Shown: piece after piece, positions 34,709 to 44,113 of the stretch | Layout of the letters: each line of letters opens with the position of its first letter | How positions within the stretch are numbered: the first letter of the stretch is position 1 | NCBI RefSeq assembly: GCF_014773265.1 | Contig: NZ_JACWMY010000001.1 | Span: 124,001 to 188,000 of the forward strand | Direction of reading: 5' to 3' | From: Mucilaginibacter pankratovii | GTDB lineage: Bacteria; Bacteroidota; Bacteroidia; Sphingobacteriales; Sphingobacteriaceae | DNA: 64,000 bases | Position numbers and translations under genes: made by a program | Notes under the pieces: generated by a model | Databases searched by the model: none | Told to the model about the DNA's origin: nothing | What the model saw: only the letters and a program-made list of their open reading frames with translations

Positions 34709-35851
34709 ATGTTATCAGAACCTACCTACCTGCCGGCCCGTATTGTTGCACCCGTTATAGAGGCGCACTTTAAAAAGCATCTGCTGGAAGCCCAGGGCCT
34801 TAAGGACGTGAATCTGGCGACCGCGCCGGATAGCATGATCATTGAGGCGGTGATTGATATTGGTTTTTGGGCCAGCCTGCGCCGCGAGGAAGGGCATTCT
34901 CCAAAAATATCGCTGGCGCTGCTTAATCCGGGGCAATCTGATAAACCGCTCATATTCGGGCAAAAGCTGCGGCTTACGCCGCAAAATTTAATAAAACTGG
35001 CTCCCGCTGTAGAGCAGCCGGGCATACACCTGGGCGTTTGGCGCGAGGACGACGATCTGTTCATTTGGGGCACCACACACAGTATCCCTTCCATTTGCTT
35101 TGTATTGGAGGTTGTAGAACCGGGCCTACTGGTAATAAAACACCGCCGCGTAGATGGTTTTGGCAAGTTTGTAAATATTGCCGTTTTACAGGGCGACCAG
35201 ATAAAGGTTTTGGATGAGGTGACCATGGGCGTTGCCGATTGCCCGGTGCTGCTGAAATCGCTGGCCAATATGCCCCTGCCCTCTTTTATGGGCGAAAGTT
35301 TTAACGTGTTGGTGCAACTGGCTTCTTCTATGCGTTTACACGGCAAGGGCGGGTTGGTTGCAATTGTGCCGGTTGGTACAAACAAGTGGCACGAATCTGT
35401 TGTACATCCTATTAAATACCCGGTAACGCCCGAATATAGCGCGATACCGGAATTGCTGGCGCTGGACGATACCGAACGCAAAAAGCTGGAGTGGCAGGAA
35501 GCACTTTTGGAGGCTATAGACCTCATTGGCGGTTTTACAGCGGTTGACGGCGCCACCATCATCACCAATAAATATGATCTGCTTGCTTTTGGCGCGAAGC
35601 TTACCCGTGCTGAGAAGAGCGCACGGATTGGACAAATTGTCCTGACTGAGCCACTTGCAGAGGCAAAAGCGACAAAAGTGCACCCCGCGCAAAACGGAGG
35701 TACCCGTCATCTGGCTGCGGCACAATTTGTGTACGACCAAAATGACGCCATTACACTGGTAGCTTCGCAAGATGGGCAATTCACCGTTTTTGCCTGGTCT
35801 GTAGAAATGCAGATGGTACATGCACACCGTATAGATGTGCTGCTGCTGTAA
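34709..35851 (+). CDS. DACNV-type protein with divergent diadenylate-cyclase (DisA_N-like) domain
   Basis: A 380-aa soluble protein. The N-terminal 260 residues correspond to the sensor region called DACNV. The C-terminal 120 residues align with the diadenylate cyclase (DAC) core: DGATIITNKYDLLAFGAKL carries the DGA motif (D280) and GGTRHLAAAQFVYDQNDAIT carries GTRH (R333, H334), where canonical enzymes read GTRHRAA. The final LVASQDGQFTVF matches the VSEE-G-I strand. The third motif residue is Leu instead of Arg, so activity could be reduced or altered. It is 39 bp upstream of a GAF protein on the same strand. c-di-AMP synthesis or sensing is inferred. Confidence 0.8.
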   Translation: MLSEPTYLPARIVAPVIEAHFKKHLLEAQGLKDVNLATAPDSMIIEAVIDIGFWASLRREEGHSPKISLALLNPGQSDKPLIFGQKLRLTPQNLIKLAPAVEQPGIHLGVWREDDDLFIWGTTHSIPSICFVLEVVEPGLLVIKHRRVDGFGKFVNIAVLQGDQIKVLDEVTMGVADCPVLLKSLANMPLPSFMGESFNVLVQLASSMRLHGKGGLVAIVPVGTNKWHESVVHPIKYPVTPEYSAIPELLALDDTERKKLEWQEALLEAIDLIGGFTAVDGATIITNKYDLLAFGAKLTRAEKSARIGQIVLTEPLAEAKATKVHPAQNGGTRHLAAAQFVYDQNDAITLVASQDGQFTVFAWSVEMQMVHAHRIDVLLL

Positions 35852-35890
35852 CAAATTGATCGTAGCTTCGTCTACCGTACTATATTTTAT

Positions 35891-38311
35891 ATGAATTTAA
35901 ATGCATTGGCCGAGAGCCCTTTTAGTCTCCACATCTCTTTTCATAAACTGATAGAGCATCTTGAGGAGGTGGCGGCTGCCCAGACCGGGCCGCGGGCGAA
36001 TTATGCGCGCTCGATATTAAAAGAGGTTGAACCCTTCCCCGAACTGAGGAACGGCATTACCAACAAAGATCAGATCATTAACAATACCGAGGTTATCAGC
36101 CACTTGCTGGAAAATCTTTTTCCGGTAGCGCTTACCGATAACGAAATAAAAGCTGTAAGCATACCCTACCAGGATATTATCTTTAACCAAACAAGGCGTT
36201 TCAAAAGCATCCTTTCCTCTGCAGGCGAGGCTTTTAATATTGCGTTCAGGGATTATAATGAGCACCAGTTTTATGTAATGGGCTGCTGTATCATATTAGA
36301 TGAGGTTTACGGCACGCAGTTTAGCTTCACTACGCCCCTGTATTACGATATACCCACTGCCCAGGGCATACTAAAGCATTACCGCATTCTTTACAATGCA
36401 GACTTTTTAGAGCTAACGCCCACCAGCAAAGCGGTTGATCTGACGCAGGACGATATAGAGCTGCTGGCAGATAATTTTGACAACTTTGATCTTTGGAAGG
36501 AGAAGTTTCCGCCGGGTAGCTGGGAACTTAGAGGTTTTGGGCTGATGTCGTTATTTGATGCGACCATAGAGAGCGCTGTGTCTTCGTTAAAAGGCACCCT
36601 GCTTGGCGGTGATGATATAGATGATAGCAAACATGAGGATGTGGAATCAGTATTTCGGTCGATATACCGGGTTCCCGATCTACGCGTGGGTTTCCTTTCG
36701 TTCGATCCGGATGAACACAGCTTTACGGTTCTGCCATTCAGCGAACAGTTTAAAAGCTTTTTACTACCCGAGGAGGTGGAAGCGGAACTATGCTCTGATA
36801 CTTTGTGCGTACACTCGCTAAGCACTGTTGTGAACGAGAAACTGTATTTCGCGATATCCGATATCGACAAATATATTGCTACCAGCCCAACAAGCATAAT
36901 GGGGAAACGATTTAAAGAGCAGGGTATTAATAGTGTAATATTAGCGCCGGTTATTAAGAACGGTCAAATGCTGGGCATCATTGAGCTTGTATCGGGCTTT
37001 AAGGGTAAACTGAACAGTATCAATGCCAACCAGCTTGATGTGGTAATGCCCTTTATTACCGATACTATCGACCGTAAGGTATCCGACATGCAGAACCGTG
37101 TACAGGCCATCATACAAGACGAATACACCAGCATCCACCCAAGTGTTTACTGGAAGTTTAAAAAGGAGGCTAATAAGTTCCTCCAATTTAAAGCGCAGCA
37201 TAAACATTACAATTTAAAAGAGATCACGTTTACCAACGTATATCCGCTATATGGGCAGGTTGATATTAAAGGTTCATCAGATACCCGCAACAACAGCCTG
37301 CAAACCGACCTTAAAAACCAACTTTGTGCAGCCATATCACTGGTTGAAAAATTAAGCGTTTCCTCGGGCATCGAATCACTTGACGCAGTATCACAACGGT
37401 TAAGGTCTTACGAAATAGAACTTGCCTCGGCGCTAAGGGCAGATACGGAGCAACAGATACAACAGTACCTGGAGCAACAGGTGCATCCTATTTTTAAACA
37501 GGCACTGGTTTTAGAAATTCACAATTGCCCGGCTATTACCAAATACTTTGAAGATGCTGATAAAATGGGCGATTTCCACTTACAGCGCCGCAAATACGAA
37601 ACTACCGTTGCCATTATCAACGAACGAATGGCTACTATGCTGGATAAATGGCAGGTAGAAGCCCAGGCTGCTCATCCGCATTATTACGAGCGCTTTAAAA
37701 CCGATGGCGTAGAACACAACCTATACATCGGCGAAAAGATTGCGCCAACCATACCTTTCGAAATGGAACACGTGCATAACCTGCGCCTGTGGCAGATCCA
37801 GGTTTTGTGCGAGATGGAGCTGGAGCATCATTTTAACCGGGAAATATTGCCTTACCCGCTGGAGGTTACTTCGCTGATACTGGCCTTCAGTTCGCCTTTA
37901 TCTATCAGGTTCAGGATGGATGAGAAACGGTTTGATGTGGATGGAACTTACAATGCCCGCTTCGAGATCGTAAAAAAACGCATCGACAAGGCCTGCATAA
38001 AAGGCACTACCGACCGCATCACCAACATTGGTAAATTAACTGTGGTTTACACCAACCACGATGAGGAAATAGAGTATTTAACCTACATCCGCTTTTTACA
38101 ATCAAAAGGGATGCTGGAAGACGAAATAGAAATGCTGGAGGTGGAAGATCTGCAGGGCATCTCGGGCCTGAAAGCTATCAGGGTAAAGATTCTTTACGAT
38201 AGCAGCCTGCCCTCAAAAAAATGTTACACCTACCAGGAATTGCTGCAGGAAATAGACCCGGAAGAGATGAAATATCAAAAAGCCAGCGAGCCAAATACCC
38301 CGGTGGAGTAA
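35891..38311 (+). CDS. Large GAF-domain protein paired with the DACNV gene
   Basis: An 806-aa soluble protein without signal peptide. A GAF domain can be placed at about residues 240-400 (YRVPDLRVGFLSFDPDEH, LYFAISDIDKYI, INSVILAPVIKNGQMLGIIELV). The N-terminal 230 residues and C-terminal 400 residues are mostly helical and not recognised; the C-terminus holds LEVTSLILAFSSPLSIRF and YLTYIRFLQSKGMLED. It lacks histidine-kinase, GGDEF, EAL or DNA-binding motifs. Close linkage to the DAC-like gene suggests a receptor or regulator of a cyclic nucleotide (inference). Its 3' end overlaps the convergent pirin gene by 37 bp. Confidence 0.75.
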   Translation: MNLNALAESPFSLHISFHKLIEHLEEVAAAQTGPRANYARSILKEVEPFPELRNGITNKDQIINNTEVISHLLENLFPVALTDNEIKAVSIPYQDIIFNQTRRFKSILSSAGEAFNIAFRDYNEHQFYVMGCCIILDEVYGTQFSFTTPLYYDIPTAQGILKHYRILYNADFLELTPTSKAVDLTQDDIELLADNFDNFDLWKEKFPPGSWELRGFGLMSLFDATIESAVSSLKGTLLGGDDIDDSKHEDVESVFRSIYRVPDLRVGFLSFDPDEHSFTVLPFSEQFKSFLLPEEVEAELCSDTLCVHSLSTVVNEKLYFAISDIDKYIATSPTSIMGKRFKEQGINSVILAPVIKNGQMLGIIELVSGFKGKLNSINANQLDVVMPFITDTIDRKVSDMQNRVQAIIQDEYTSIHPSVYWKFKKEANKFLQFKAQHKHYNLKEITFTNVYPLYGQVDIKGSSDTRNNSLQTDLKNQLCAAISLVEKLSVSSGIESLDAVSQRLRSYEIELASALRADTEQQIQQYLEQQVHPIFKQALVLEIHNCPAITKYFEDADKMGDFHLQRRKYETTVAIINERMATMLDKWQVEAQAAHPHYYERFKTDGVEHNLYIGEKIAPTIPFEMEHVHNLRLWQIQVLCEMELEHHFNREILPYPLEVTSLILAFSSPLSIRFRMDEKRFDVDGTYNARFEIVKKRIDKACIKGTTDRITNIGKLTVVYTNHDEEIEYLTYIRFLQSKGMLEDEIEMLEVEDLQGISGLKAIRVKILYDSSLPSKKCYTYQELLQEIDPEEMKYQKASEPNTPVE

Positions 38312-39138
38312 TCGGCCATGGCCTGGTTTATTTCTTCGGCGGTATTCATTACAAAGTTATCTTTCGCGGCAACAGGTTCCTCTATAGGTTCGGCTGATAA
38401 GAACAGGATCTGAGTATCCTGTTCGGCAGTGAGGATGATTTCTTCATTTTCCTTTTCGAAAACAATAAGGTTGTATTGCGTAACTGTTTCCTGGTTGATG
38501 CAAACGCTGCCTTTTGCAATGTACAGCAAGGTCCAGTAACCGGGAGTGGCATTAAACTGTACGGTTTTTCCAATCTCGATTTCTCCAACAATTGATATCA
38601 CCGGGGTAGTACTTTTCAACGGACCGGTTTTACCGTCAAATATCCCGCTCACCAGCCGCAGGTTTACGCCTTCCTGCTCCAAAACCAATGGCTGCTGCTC
38701 CTTTGTGGCCGATTGATAGCTTGGCTCGTCAAACTTATGCGCCTTTGGTACATTCACCCAAAGCTGCAATAGTTCCTGCACGCCGCCTTCTTTTAAAAGA
38801 CGTTCGCTTGGCCCTTCGCTGTGCAGGATGCCTTTGCCGGCAAACATCCACTGGGCATCTCCGGCTTTTACAATTTCGTTATGCCCGGCGCTGTCTTTAT
38901 GGTAACCCTCGCCCTGCAACATAAAGGTAACCGGCGCAAAGCCGCGGTGCGGATGCGGATGGATGCGCAGAGTTTGCCCCGGCGCTACTTCCTTTGGTGG
39001 CATGTGGTGCAATACGATAAATGGGTTGGCAAACCTAAAATCCATATGTGGCAGCGGCTGCCTTACGGTTTCTTCTTTAGTTATCTGCTTTTCGCGGCCC
39101 AAAAGGATGTGCTGGATCTTCTTTTTCATATTACTCAC
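38275..39138 (-). CDS. Pirin family protein (first copy)
   Basis: Bicupin of 287 aa. The N-terminal cupin carries the pirin metal site: HPHPHRGFAPVTF and, later, KGILHSE supply the three His and one Glu ligands. The C-terminal cupin is present and normal in length. Bacterial pirins are metal-dependent, some with quercetinase activity, and are commonly induced by redox or electrophile stress. The start at 39138 (MSNMKKK) could instead be 39129. Its stop lies inside the 3' end of the GAF gene, a 37-bp convergent overlap. A second pirin gene lies upstream on the same strand, separated by a hairpin. Confidence 0.9.
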   Translation of the reverse strand: MSNMKKKIQHILLGREKQITKEETVRQPLPHMDFRFANPFIVLHHMPPKEVAPGQTLRIHPHPHRGFAPVTFMLQGEGYHKDSAGHNEIVKAGDAQWMFAGKGILHSEGPSERLLKEGGVQELLQLWVNVPKAHKFDEPSYQSATKEQQPLVLEQEGVNLRLVSGIFDGKTGPLKSTTPVISIVGEIEIGKTVQFNATPGYWTLLYIAKGSVCINQETVTQYNLIVFEKENEEIILTAEQDTQILFLSAEPIEEPVAAKDNFVMNTAEEINQAMADYSTGVFGSLAF

Positions 39139-39149
39139 ATTTTAAAAGT

Positions 39150-39183
39150 AAAGCCTGCCTAAACTTAAGTTTAAACAGGCTTT
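39150..39183 (-). terminator. Hairpin between the two pirin genes
   Basis: AAAGCCTG and CAGGCTTT flank an inner palindrome TAAACTTAAGTTTA, giving a long stem directly after the stop of the second pirin gene. The trailing T-run on the minus strand is broken (TTTACTTTT), so termination may be partial. Confidence 0.65.
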
Positions 39184-39193
39184 ATCCTACTAT

Positions 39194-40063
39194 TTAATTC
39201 AACACCCCATATTTCCCCGACTGGAATTCCTGGATGGCTTCCATAATTTCCTGCTGGGTGTTCATCACAAACGGTCCGTAACTTGCAATGGGTTCGTTAA
39301 TAGGTTCACCGCTTAACACCAGTATAACGCTTTCGGTATTGGCTTTAATGGCAATTTCTTCTCCATCATTTTTAAATAAGATGAAGCTGTGCTCCTTAGC
39401 TTGCTCCCCGTTTACTTCTATGTTCCCATTGATAACCAATAAAGCTGTGTTATGCGCTGTGGGAACGATAAAATCTGCGGCGCCGCCTGGTTTTAATTTA
39501 ATATCGAATAAATTCACCGGGCTAAAAGTACTGGCCGGGCCTGTTACATTGTTGTAGGTACCCGCAATTACGTTTACTATACCTCCATCGTCGGGCAATT
39601 GTACTTTGGCCATTTGGTCGGCGGTAATAGCCTGGTAGCCTGGCTGTGCCGATTTATCCTTTTTGGGCAAATTCACCCATAGCTGCACCATCTCAAAGGG
39701 GCCGCCTTTGCGCGAAAATTCCTGTTCGTGGTATTCTTTGTGGAGGATGCCGGCACCAGCTGTCATCCATTGCACATCGCCGGGATTGATGATGCCGCTG
39801 TTACCGGCGCTATCGTGATGGGCAACACTGCCTTTGTAAGCGATGGTAACCGTTTCAAAACCTTTATGCGGATGTACATCTACCCCGCGCAAATGCTCCG
39901 ACGGACCAAAATCAAATTCCGCATTAAAATCGAGCATTAAAAACGGACTGATACGCTGCTGCGAGATCCCCGCGCCCGGTATCATATTATAAACCCTGAA
40001 ACCATCGCCAACCATACCTGGCCGCGCAGGGCGGGGAATTATTCTTTCAATCGACTTTTTCAT
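39194..40063 (-). CDS. Pirin family protein (second copy)
   Basis: A 289-aa bicupin and paralogue of the preceding pirin. The metal-site motifs are DVHPHKGFETVTI and GAGILHKEYHEQE; the first pirin has HPHPHRGF where this one has VHPHKGF. Its promoter carries the same 23-bp-spaced direct-repeat motif as the MhqO-like operon, so the two are probably co-regulated. A Crp/Fnr-type gene lies just upstream in the same direction and could be its regulator, although the repeat does not look like a Crp palindrome. Confidence 0.9.
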   Translation of the reverse strand: MKKSIERIIPRPARPGMVGDGFRVYNMIPGAGISQQRISPFLMLDFNAEFDFGPSEHLRGVDVHPHKGFETVTIAYKGSVAHHDSAGNSGIINPGDVQWMTAGAGILHKEYHEQEFSRKGGPFEMVQLWVNLPKKDKSAQPGYQAITADQMAKVQLPDDGGIVNVIAGTYNNVTGPASTFSPVNLFDIKLKPGGAADFIVPTAHNTALLVINGNIEVNGEQAKEHSFILFKNDGEEIAIKANTESVILVLSGEPINEPIASYGPFVMNTQQEIMEAIQEFQSGKYGVLN

Positions 40064-40088
40064 TATGTTTTACTCCTCTTTAGTAATA

Positions 40089-40155
40089 TAAAGGTAGCGA
40101 CTATAGCCACGACCAGAAATAACTTAGGTTAAGGGTAATTGTTAATGTAGATTAA
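40089..40155 (-). promoter_or_regulatory. Direct-repeat operator and promoter of the second pirin gene
   Basis: TTAATGTAGATTAA (40142-40155) and a degenerate copy ending TAGGTTAA (40119-40132) are 23 bp apart. On the minus strand TACCTTTA (40089-40096) serves as -7 box, with TTTC at the -33 position (40116-40119, 19-bp spacer). The proximal repeat is 23 bp from the -7 box, identical geometry to the dioxygenase promoter at 26278-26344. Confidence 0.68.
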
Positions 40156-40233
40156 GGGATTTAGTGAGTAGAGAATAGTGAGGGGTTTCTTTGTGGTTAT
40201 TTAACTACTTACCATTCACTACTCACCACTCAC

Positions 40234-40815
40234 TTATTTCACCACCACCGTATTCAGCATTTTGCTTAAAAATTCGGGGGTAACACCGATGTAGGATGCT
40301 ACCTGTTTTTGAGGGAGTGAAAGGATTAACGAGGGATAAAGCGTACAGAAATTGGAGTAGCGCTCCATGGCGCTTAATATCATATTATCTATCTGCCTGT
40401 GCTGATAGGTAGCCATGGCGTTCTCGGCGAGCATCCGGCCGAAGCGCTCGAACTTGGGGTACTTGAGCTGCAGGGCATCCAGATCCGGCTTAAGGATGTA
40501 CAACAGCTCTGTTTCCTCAATCGCATCAATATTCAGCCGGGCGGGTTCATGGTTCAGCAGGCTGCGCATATCTACTATCCACCAGCCAACCGGCGCAAAT
40601 TGCAGCACATGCTCGCCGCCATTTTTATCAATCGCGTAACTGCGCAGGCAGCCATTGGTAACAAATGAGATCTTAGTGTTTATGTCACCGGCTTCCAGCA
40701 AATATTGTTTACGCTTTACTTTTTTGTAGTGCAAAAACGAGGTAAAATAGATCTCTTCTTCCTCGGTAAGAGTAACGTATTTGGCAATATTATTTAAAAT
40801 GGGCGCGTAATCCAT
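40234..40815 (-). CDS. Crp/Fnr family transcriptional regulator
   Basis: A 193-aa regulator with an N-terminal cyclic-nucleotide-binding-like barrel (about residues 20-120: YLLEAGDINTKISFVTNGCLR) and a short C-terminal Crp-type winged helix with the recognition-helix region LPQKQVASYIGVTPEFLSKM. The barrel lacks the RxA-type phosphate-binding cassette of cAMP-binding Crp, as is usual for this Bacteroidota group, so the effector is unknown. It lies about 170 bp upstream of a pirin gene in the same direction. Confidence 0.88.
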   Translation of the reverse strand: MDYAPILNNIAKYVTLTEEEEIYFTSFLHYKKVKRKQYLLEAGDINTKISFVTNGCLRSYAIDKNGGEHVLQFAPVGWWIVDMRSLLNHEPARLNIDAIEETELLYILKPDLDALQLKYPKFERFGRMLAENAMATYQHRQIDNMILSAMERYSNFCTLYPSLILSLPQKQVASYIGVTPEFLSKMLNTVVVK

Positions 40816-40845
40816 AGATAATGCAATAATAAATGAAATACCACT

Positions 40846-40948
40846 AATTTCACGAATTAGGCGAATTTCACGAATTAAAAAGTGAAAGCTTACTATAGCT
40901 CACCTACTTCAATTAGTGTTAATTCAATCTTGTTCCGTGAAATTCGTG
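40846..40948. repeat. Short repeats AATTTCACGAATTA near the Crp/Fnr start
   Basis: AATTTCACGAATTA occurs exactly twice (40846-40859 and 40864-40877), and a reverse-complement relative GTGAAATTCGTG lies at 40937-40948. They lie between the Crp/Fnr start and the MarR terminator. They may be operator sites or a dispersed non-coding repeat. Confidence 0.55.
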
Positions 40949-40954
40949 TTTAAT

Positions 40955-40988
40955 AATAAAGGCCACAAGGATAATCCCTATGGCCTTC
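40955..40988 (-). terminator. Terminator after the MarR operon
   Basis: AAAGGCCA and TGGCCTT form the base of a stem with inner AAGG/CCCT-type pairing around ATAAT; on the minus strand it is followed by TTATTATT. It lies about 40 bp after the marR-type stop. Confidence 0.75.
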
Positions 40989-41026
40989 GAAACTATATAA
41001 ATACACTCCTTGTATTCAAACTTAAT

Positions 41027-41500
41027 TTATACCGGCTCTCCCGCGCAATTATAATCCTCGTGGAATTTCACCAGCTTCAGCATCACGTCTATAGCGGCTT
41101 CGTAGTTTTTAACACCTACAACTTTTTTGTACTCGTTCTCCAGGTTTTCCACCTGGTTTTTTAAGTGCTGATAAAATTTTTCGCCCTGTGGGGTGAGGTA
41201 TAACATGAATGCACGAGCATCATCGGGGCTTTTTTCGCTGCGCACCATATTGGTGGCTTCCAGTTCTTTTACAATTTTACTGGCGGCCTGCTTGCTTACG
41301 CTCATTTTGGCGGCCAGCGCGTTATTGGTAATACCCGTAGTGCCAATGCTCATAAAAAATGGGATATGGGCGTTGTTAAAATCGGGGTTATCCATACGGC
41401 AGAGCTTTTTCATGCTCCAGTCGTCTATCGAACGTTTAAGCAGGTACACCAGTTTACAGGTGATCCGTTTCGAATCTTCAATTGTATTGCAATCTGACAT
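41027..41500 (-). CDS. MarR family transcriptional regulator
   Basis: A 157-aa winged-helix regulator. The DNA-binding region is ITNNALAAKMSVSKQAASKIVKEL, with the wing DDARAFMLYLTPQG, flanked by the N- and C-terminal dimerisation helices of MarR proteins. It is the last gene of a three-gene minus-strand unit (98-aa protein, DUF5686, MarR), 43 bp after DUF5686. A perfect palindrome over the promoter of this unit (44435-44471) is the obvious operator, making autoregulation likely (inference). Confidence 0.9.
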   Translation of the reverse strand: MSDCNTIEDSKRITCKLVYLLKRSIDDWSMKKLCRMDNPDFNNAHIPFFMSIGTTGITNNALAAKMSVSKQAASKIVKELEATNMVRSEKSPDDARAFMLYLTPQGEKFYQHLKNQVENLENEYKKVVGVKNYEAAIDVMLKLVKFHEDYNCAGEPV

Positions 41501-41543
41501 GATAGTATAACGATTAAAGGCTTACCTGGTTTACGAATTTACG

Positions 41544-44102
41544 TTAAAAATCGAACTTAACAAATGCGCGTACACCGTACTCTGGTGCACCCGGATGATC
41601 TAAATAGGTAAAGCGTTTCACAAAATCTATCCGTAGTATTTTAAATATGTTACCTACCGCAATGCTCCCCTCAATATACGGAGTTGAACCTAATGCATAA
41701 GTACCGCCGTTAGCTCCAGATGGGAAGCGTAACAGGTTGGCATGGTTCATCGGGTCGTTCTCGCTGCGTACGCCACCCCAAAGTGCTTTAAAATCGATGA
41801 TCTCGCGCAGTTTCAGTTTCTTTAACAAAGGCACACGGTTAAACAAAAAGCCGTTAAAGTTATGGTCGATAGCGATGCTGGCGTAATGGTCGCTCACAAA
41901 CTCCTGGAAATTCATCAGATTATATGAGTACAACTGGAACGCGTAAGTTTGGTTGGCGTGGTGTATATCCAATAAAGGGAACGGCACCTGGCCAAATAAA
42001 TAGCCGCCTTCGGTAGTTACATCGGTAAAGCCTAACTGCGATAGATAAAAACGCTTGCTGATGTTACCGGTTATGTTTTGGTAGTTGTAGTCGCCGCCGG
42101 CCAGGCCTTTAACGCCCTGTGCATAGCTCAGCGTAAACACGGGGTATTTATCAGGTATTGGGGTGCGGTAAAGCTTACCCTGGTAAAATTTTTCGTGCGG
42201 TGCCCAGCGTATCGAACCAGACAACTCTGCTGTATGGATAGTACCTACATCGTTGAGCGTACCGTTTGGCAGCAGGTTTTGGAACTGCAGGGCACCTGCC
42301 GCATTCTGGTTCCATTTTTTGAAACCTATAGTGTACGATAAGTGGTTGGTAAACTCATGCACATAATCCAACCTAAAAATATCATTGTACAGCCACATAT
42401 CATTAGCACCGCGTTTAAAGGATAACAGGAAGTTACTTTCCTGTACAAACTGCAGTTCCTGGCCCGGTACCTTGGTATCGTGCTGGAAACTTGCGCGGAC
42501 ATAATTCTGCGGGAACGAGTAGATAGATTTATTGTTGAGCGAGTAAGTACTGCTTAAAAAGTATTTCCACTCTTTATCCTTTGTACCATAAGCACCGTAA
42601 GTTTCAAAGTAATAGCGTTTGCTTAGTAGCGGCGTGCTGCGGCCACCAAAGCGTAAACGTAAACCCTCTACAGGGTTAAAGCTGTAAAAAGTATTAGCCG
42701 GGCCAACTTCAAATGTGCCGTAGTTTTTGTAACCGGCAAGCACCAGCGTTGCAATATCCATTGTTCTTTTAAACGATGGGATGGTTTGCAGGCTATCAAT
42801 GTTTTTATAGATACTGGCTGCGGCGGCATCCAGTGTATCGGGGCGGCTCATCAACCAGTACTTATCGTCTTTTTCTGCAGCGTTGGATGCAATTACCTGG
42901 GCAGGGCCTTTGTAGGTATCATCGGTACGCGGCGAGTTCACCACGAAGTTATTTACCGATACCAAACGTTCACCAAACACGCCACCGCCTTTATTTTTGT
43001 TTATCCCGAACTCGATCTTTAGGTCGCTTTGGCTTAAGTGGTATTTACCATCTGCGTTCTTTTCGAAAGCGAGGGTAGCCTGCATCTGCCTTACAAAATT
43101 TAGGTTGATGTTTTTGTTTACGTTTAACTGGGCATTCTGCACGGCATAGTTGCCATCCATGGTGATGTATATTTTACCCTCAAAAAGTAAACCGTTGGTA
43201 TTTCTCGGTGTAAAGCTTAACTCTATCAGGTTGGGCTGCTGATCTTTTAATGTATCGGTGATAAAGAATTTGTAATAATCGGGTGAGTGATCGGCTATCG
43301 GACTCAGCAACTGGTTGCTTAGCAGGGATACGTTGTTATCATAAATATTGATATCCTGGTACATCCGGTTAAAGTACGTGGTAAGGCCCTGGTTATCAAC
43401 AAAGCTTTCATCGTATTTTACCTGTTTGTTGGCAGATATCACCTGCTTTTTGGCATACGGCGATTTACGGTAATAGTTATCAGATAATTTTTCTTCCTGG
43501 TATAGCGGCAGCAATGTTTTACCGCCTATAGCAGTTGAATCCTGCTCGCGGAACAAAAACTGATAATTTTTAAAGATGCGTTTGGTTTTGAATTTTTCGC
43601 TCAGGTTGCTCAGCGCAAAGCTCATGCGCTCGTACTGTTTGTACTCAGCAAAGTTGTAGTTCTCTAATTGGTTTTGCTCTTTATGGGCAATAACCTTACG
43701 GATGAGTTCTACAGCCGGGTTATCCTTGTTGGTGTATTTTTTCTTTTTACCAGATCGTACCACAACCTCGCTTAGTGCCTGGTTATCTTCTATAAGGGCA
43801 ATGTTTATTTCCTGCTCTTTACCGGGTTCGATAGTGCGGGTAGCGGTTTTAAAACCAACAAAGGTAACCTGTATTTTGGTGTAGTTGCCTGTTGTGCTGA
43901 TATTGTATTTACCCTGGGTATTAGTGCCGCCGCCAATGGTACTATTGGCAAATGTTACGGTAACGTACGGCATCGGCTGATGCGTTTTAGCATCGGTAAT
44001 GGTACCGCGCACCACAGTGCTTTGGGCTTGCGCCCCGGTAACAGCTGCTACCGAGAGCAGCAAAATTATGATGCTTTTAAAAAGCGGTTGTAGGTTTTTC
44101 AT
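41544..44102 (-). CDS. DUF5686 outer-membrane protein (second copy)
   Basis: An 852-aa paralogue of the protein at 8919-11468, with the same plan: signal peptide (IIILLLSVAAVTGAQAQ), CarboxypepD_reg-like domain (VVRGTITDAKTHQPMPYVTV) and DUF5686 barrel-like region ending VRAFVKFDF. Shared landmarks include KYTNKDNPAVELIRKVIAHK, FITDTL, NTFYSFNPVEGLRLRFGGR and FGQVPFPLLDIHHANQTYAF. It is 11 bp from the 98-aa gene upstream and 43 bp from MarR downstream, so it belongs to a MarR-controlled unit, unlike the copy in the lipid operon. Confidence 0.85.
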   Translation of the reverse strand: MKNLQPLFKSIIILLLSVAAVTGAQAQSTVVRGTITDAKTHQPMPYVTVTFANSTIGGGTNTQGKYNISTTGNYTKIQVTFVGFKTATRTIEPGKEQEINIALIEDNQALSEVVVRSGKKKKYTNKDNPAVELIRKVIAHKEQNQLENYNFAEYKQYERMSFALSNLSEKFKTKRIFKNYQFLFREQDSTAIGGKTLLPLYQEEKLSDNYYRKSPYAKKQVISANKQVKYDESFVDNQGLTTYFNRMYQDINIYDNNVSLLSNQLLSPIADHSPDYYKFFITDTLKDQQPNLIELSFTPRNTNGLLFEGKIYITMDGNYAVQNAQLNVNKNINLNFVRQMQATLAFEKNADGKYHLSQSDLKIEFGINKNKGGGVFGERLVSVNNFVVNSPRTDDTYKGPAQVIASNAAEKDDKYWLMSRPDTLDAAAASIYKNIDSLQTIPSFKRTMDIATLVLAGYKNYGTFEVGPANTFYSFNPVEGLRLRFGGRSTPLLSKRYYFETYGAYGTKDKEWKYFLSSTYSLNNKSIYSFPQNYVRASFQHDTKVPGQELQFVQESNFLLSFKRGANDMWLYNDIFRLDYVHEFTNHLSYTIGFKKWNQNAAGALQFQNLLPNGTLNDVGTIHTAELSGSIRWAPHEKFYQGKLYRTPIPDKYPVFTLSYAQGVKGLAGGDYNYQNITGNISKRFYLSQLGFTDVTTEGGYLFGQVPFPLLDIHHANQTYAFQLYSYNLMNFQEFVSDHYASIAIDHNFNGFLFNRVPLLKKLKLREIIDFKALWGGVRSENDPMNHANLLRFPSGANGGTYALGSTPYIEGSIAVGNIFKILRIDFVKRFTYLDHPGAPEYGVRAFVKFDF

Positions 44103-44113
44103 TTGTTGTAATA

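Noticed and set aside
40234..40815. Crp/Fnr protein as the regulator binding the 23-bp direct repeats
   Set aside because: Its family normally binds palindromes; the direct-repeat geometry suits an AraC-type protein better. Proximity alone is not enough.
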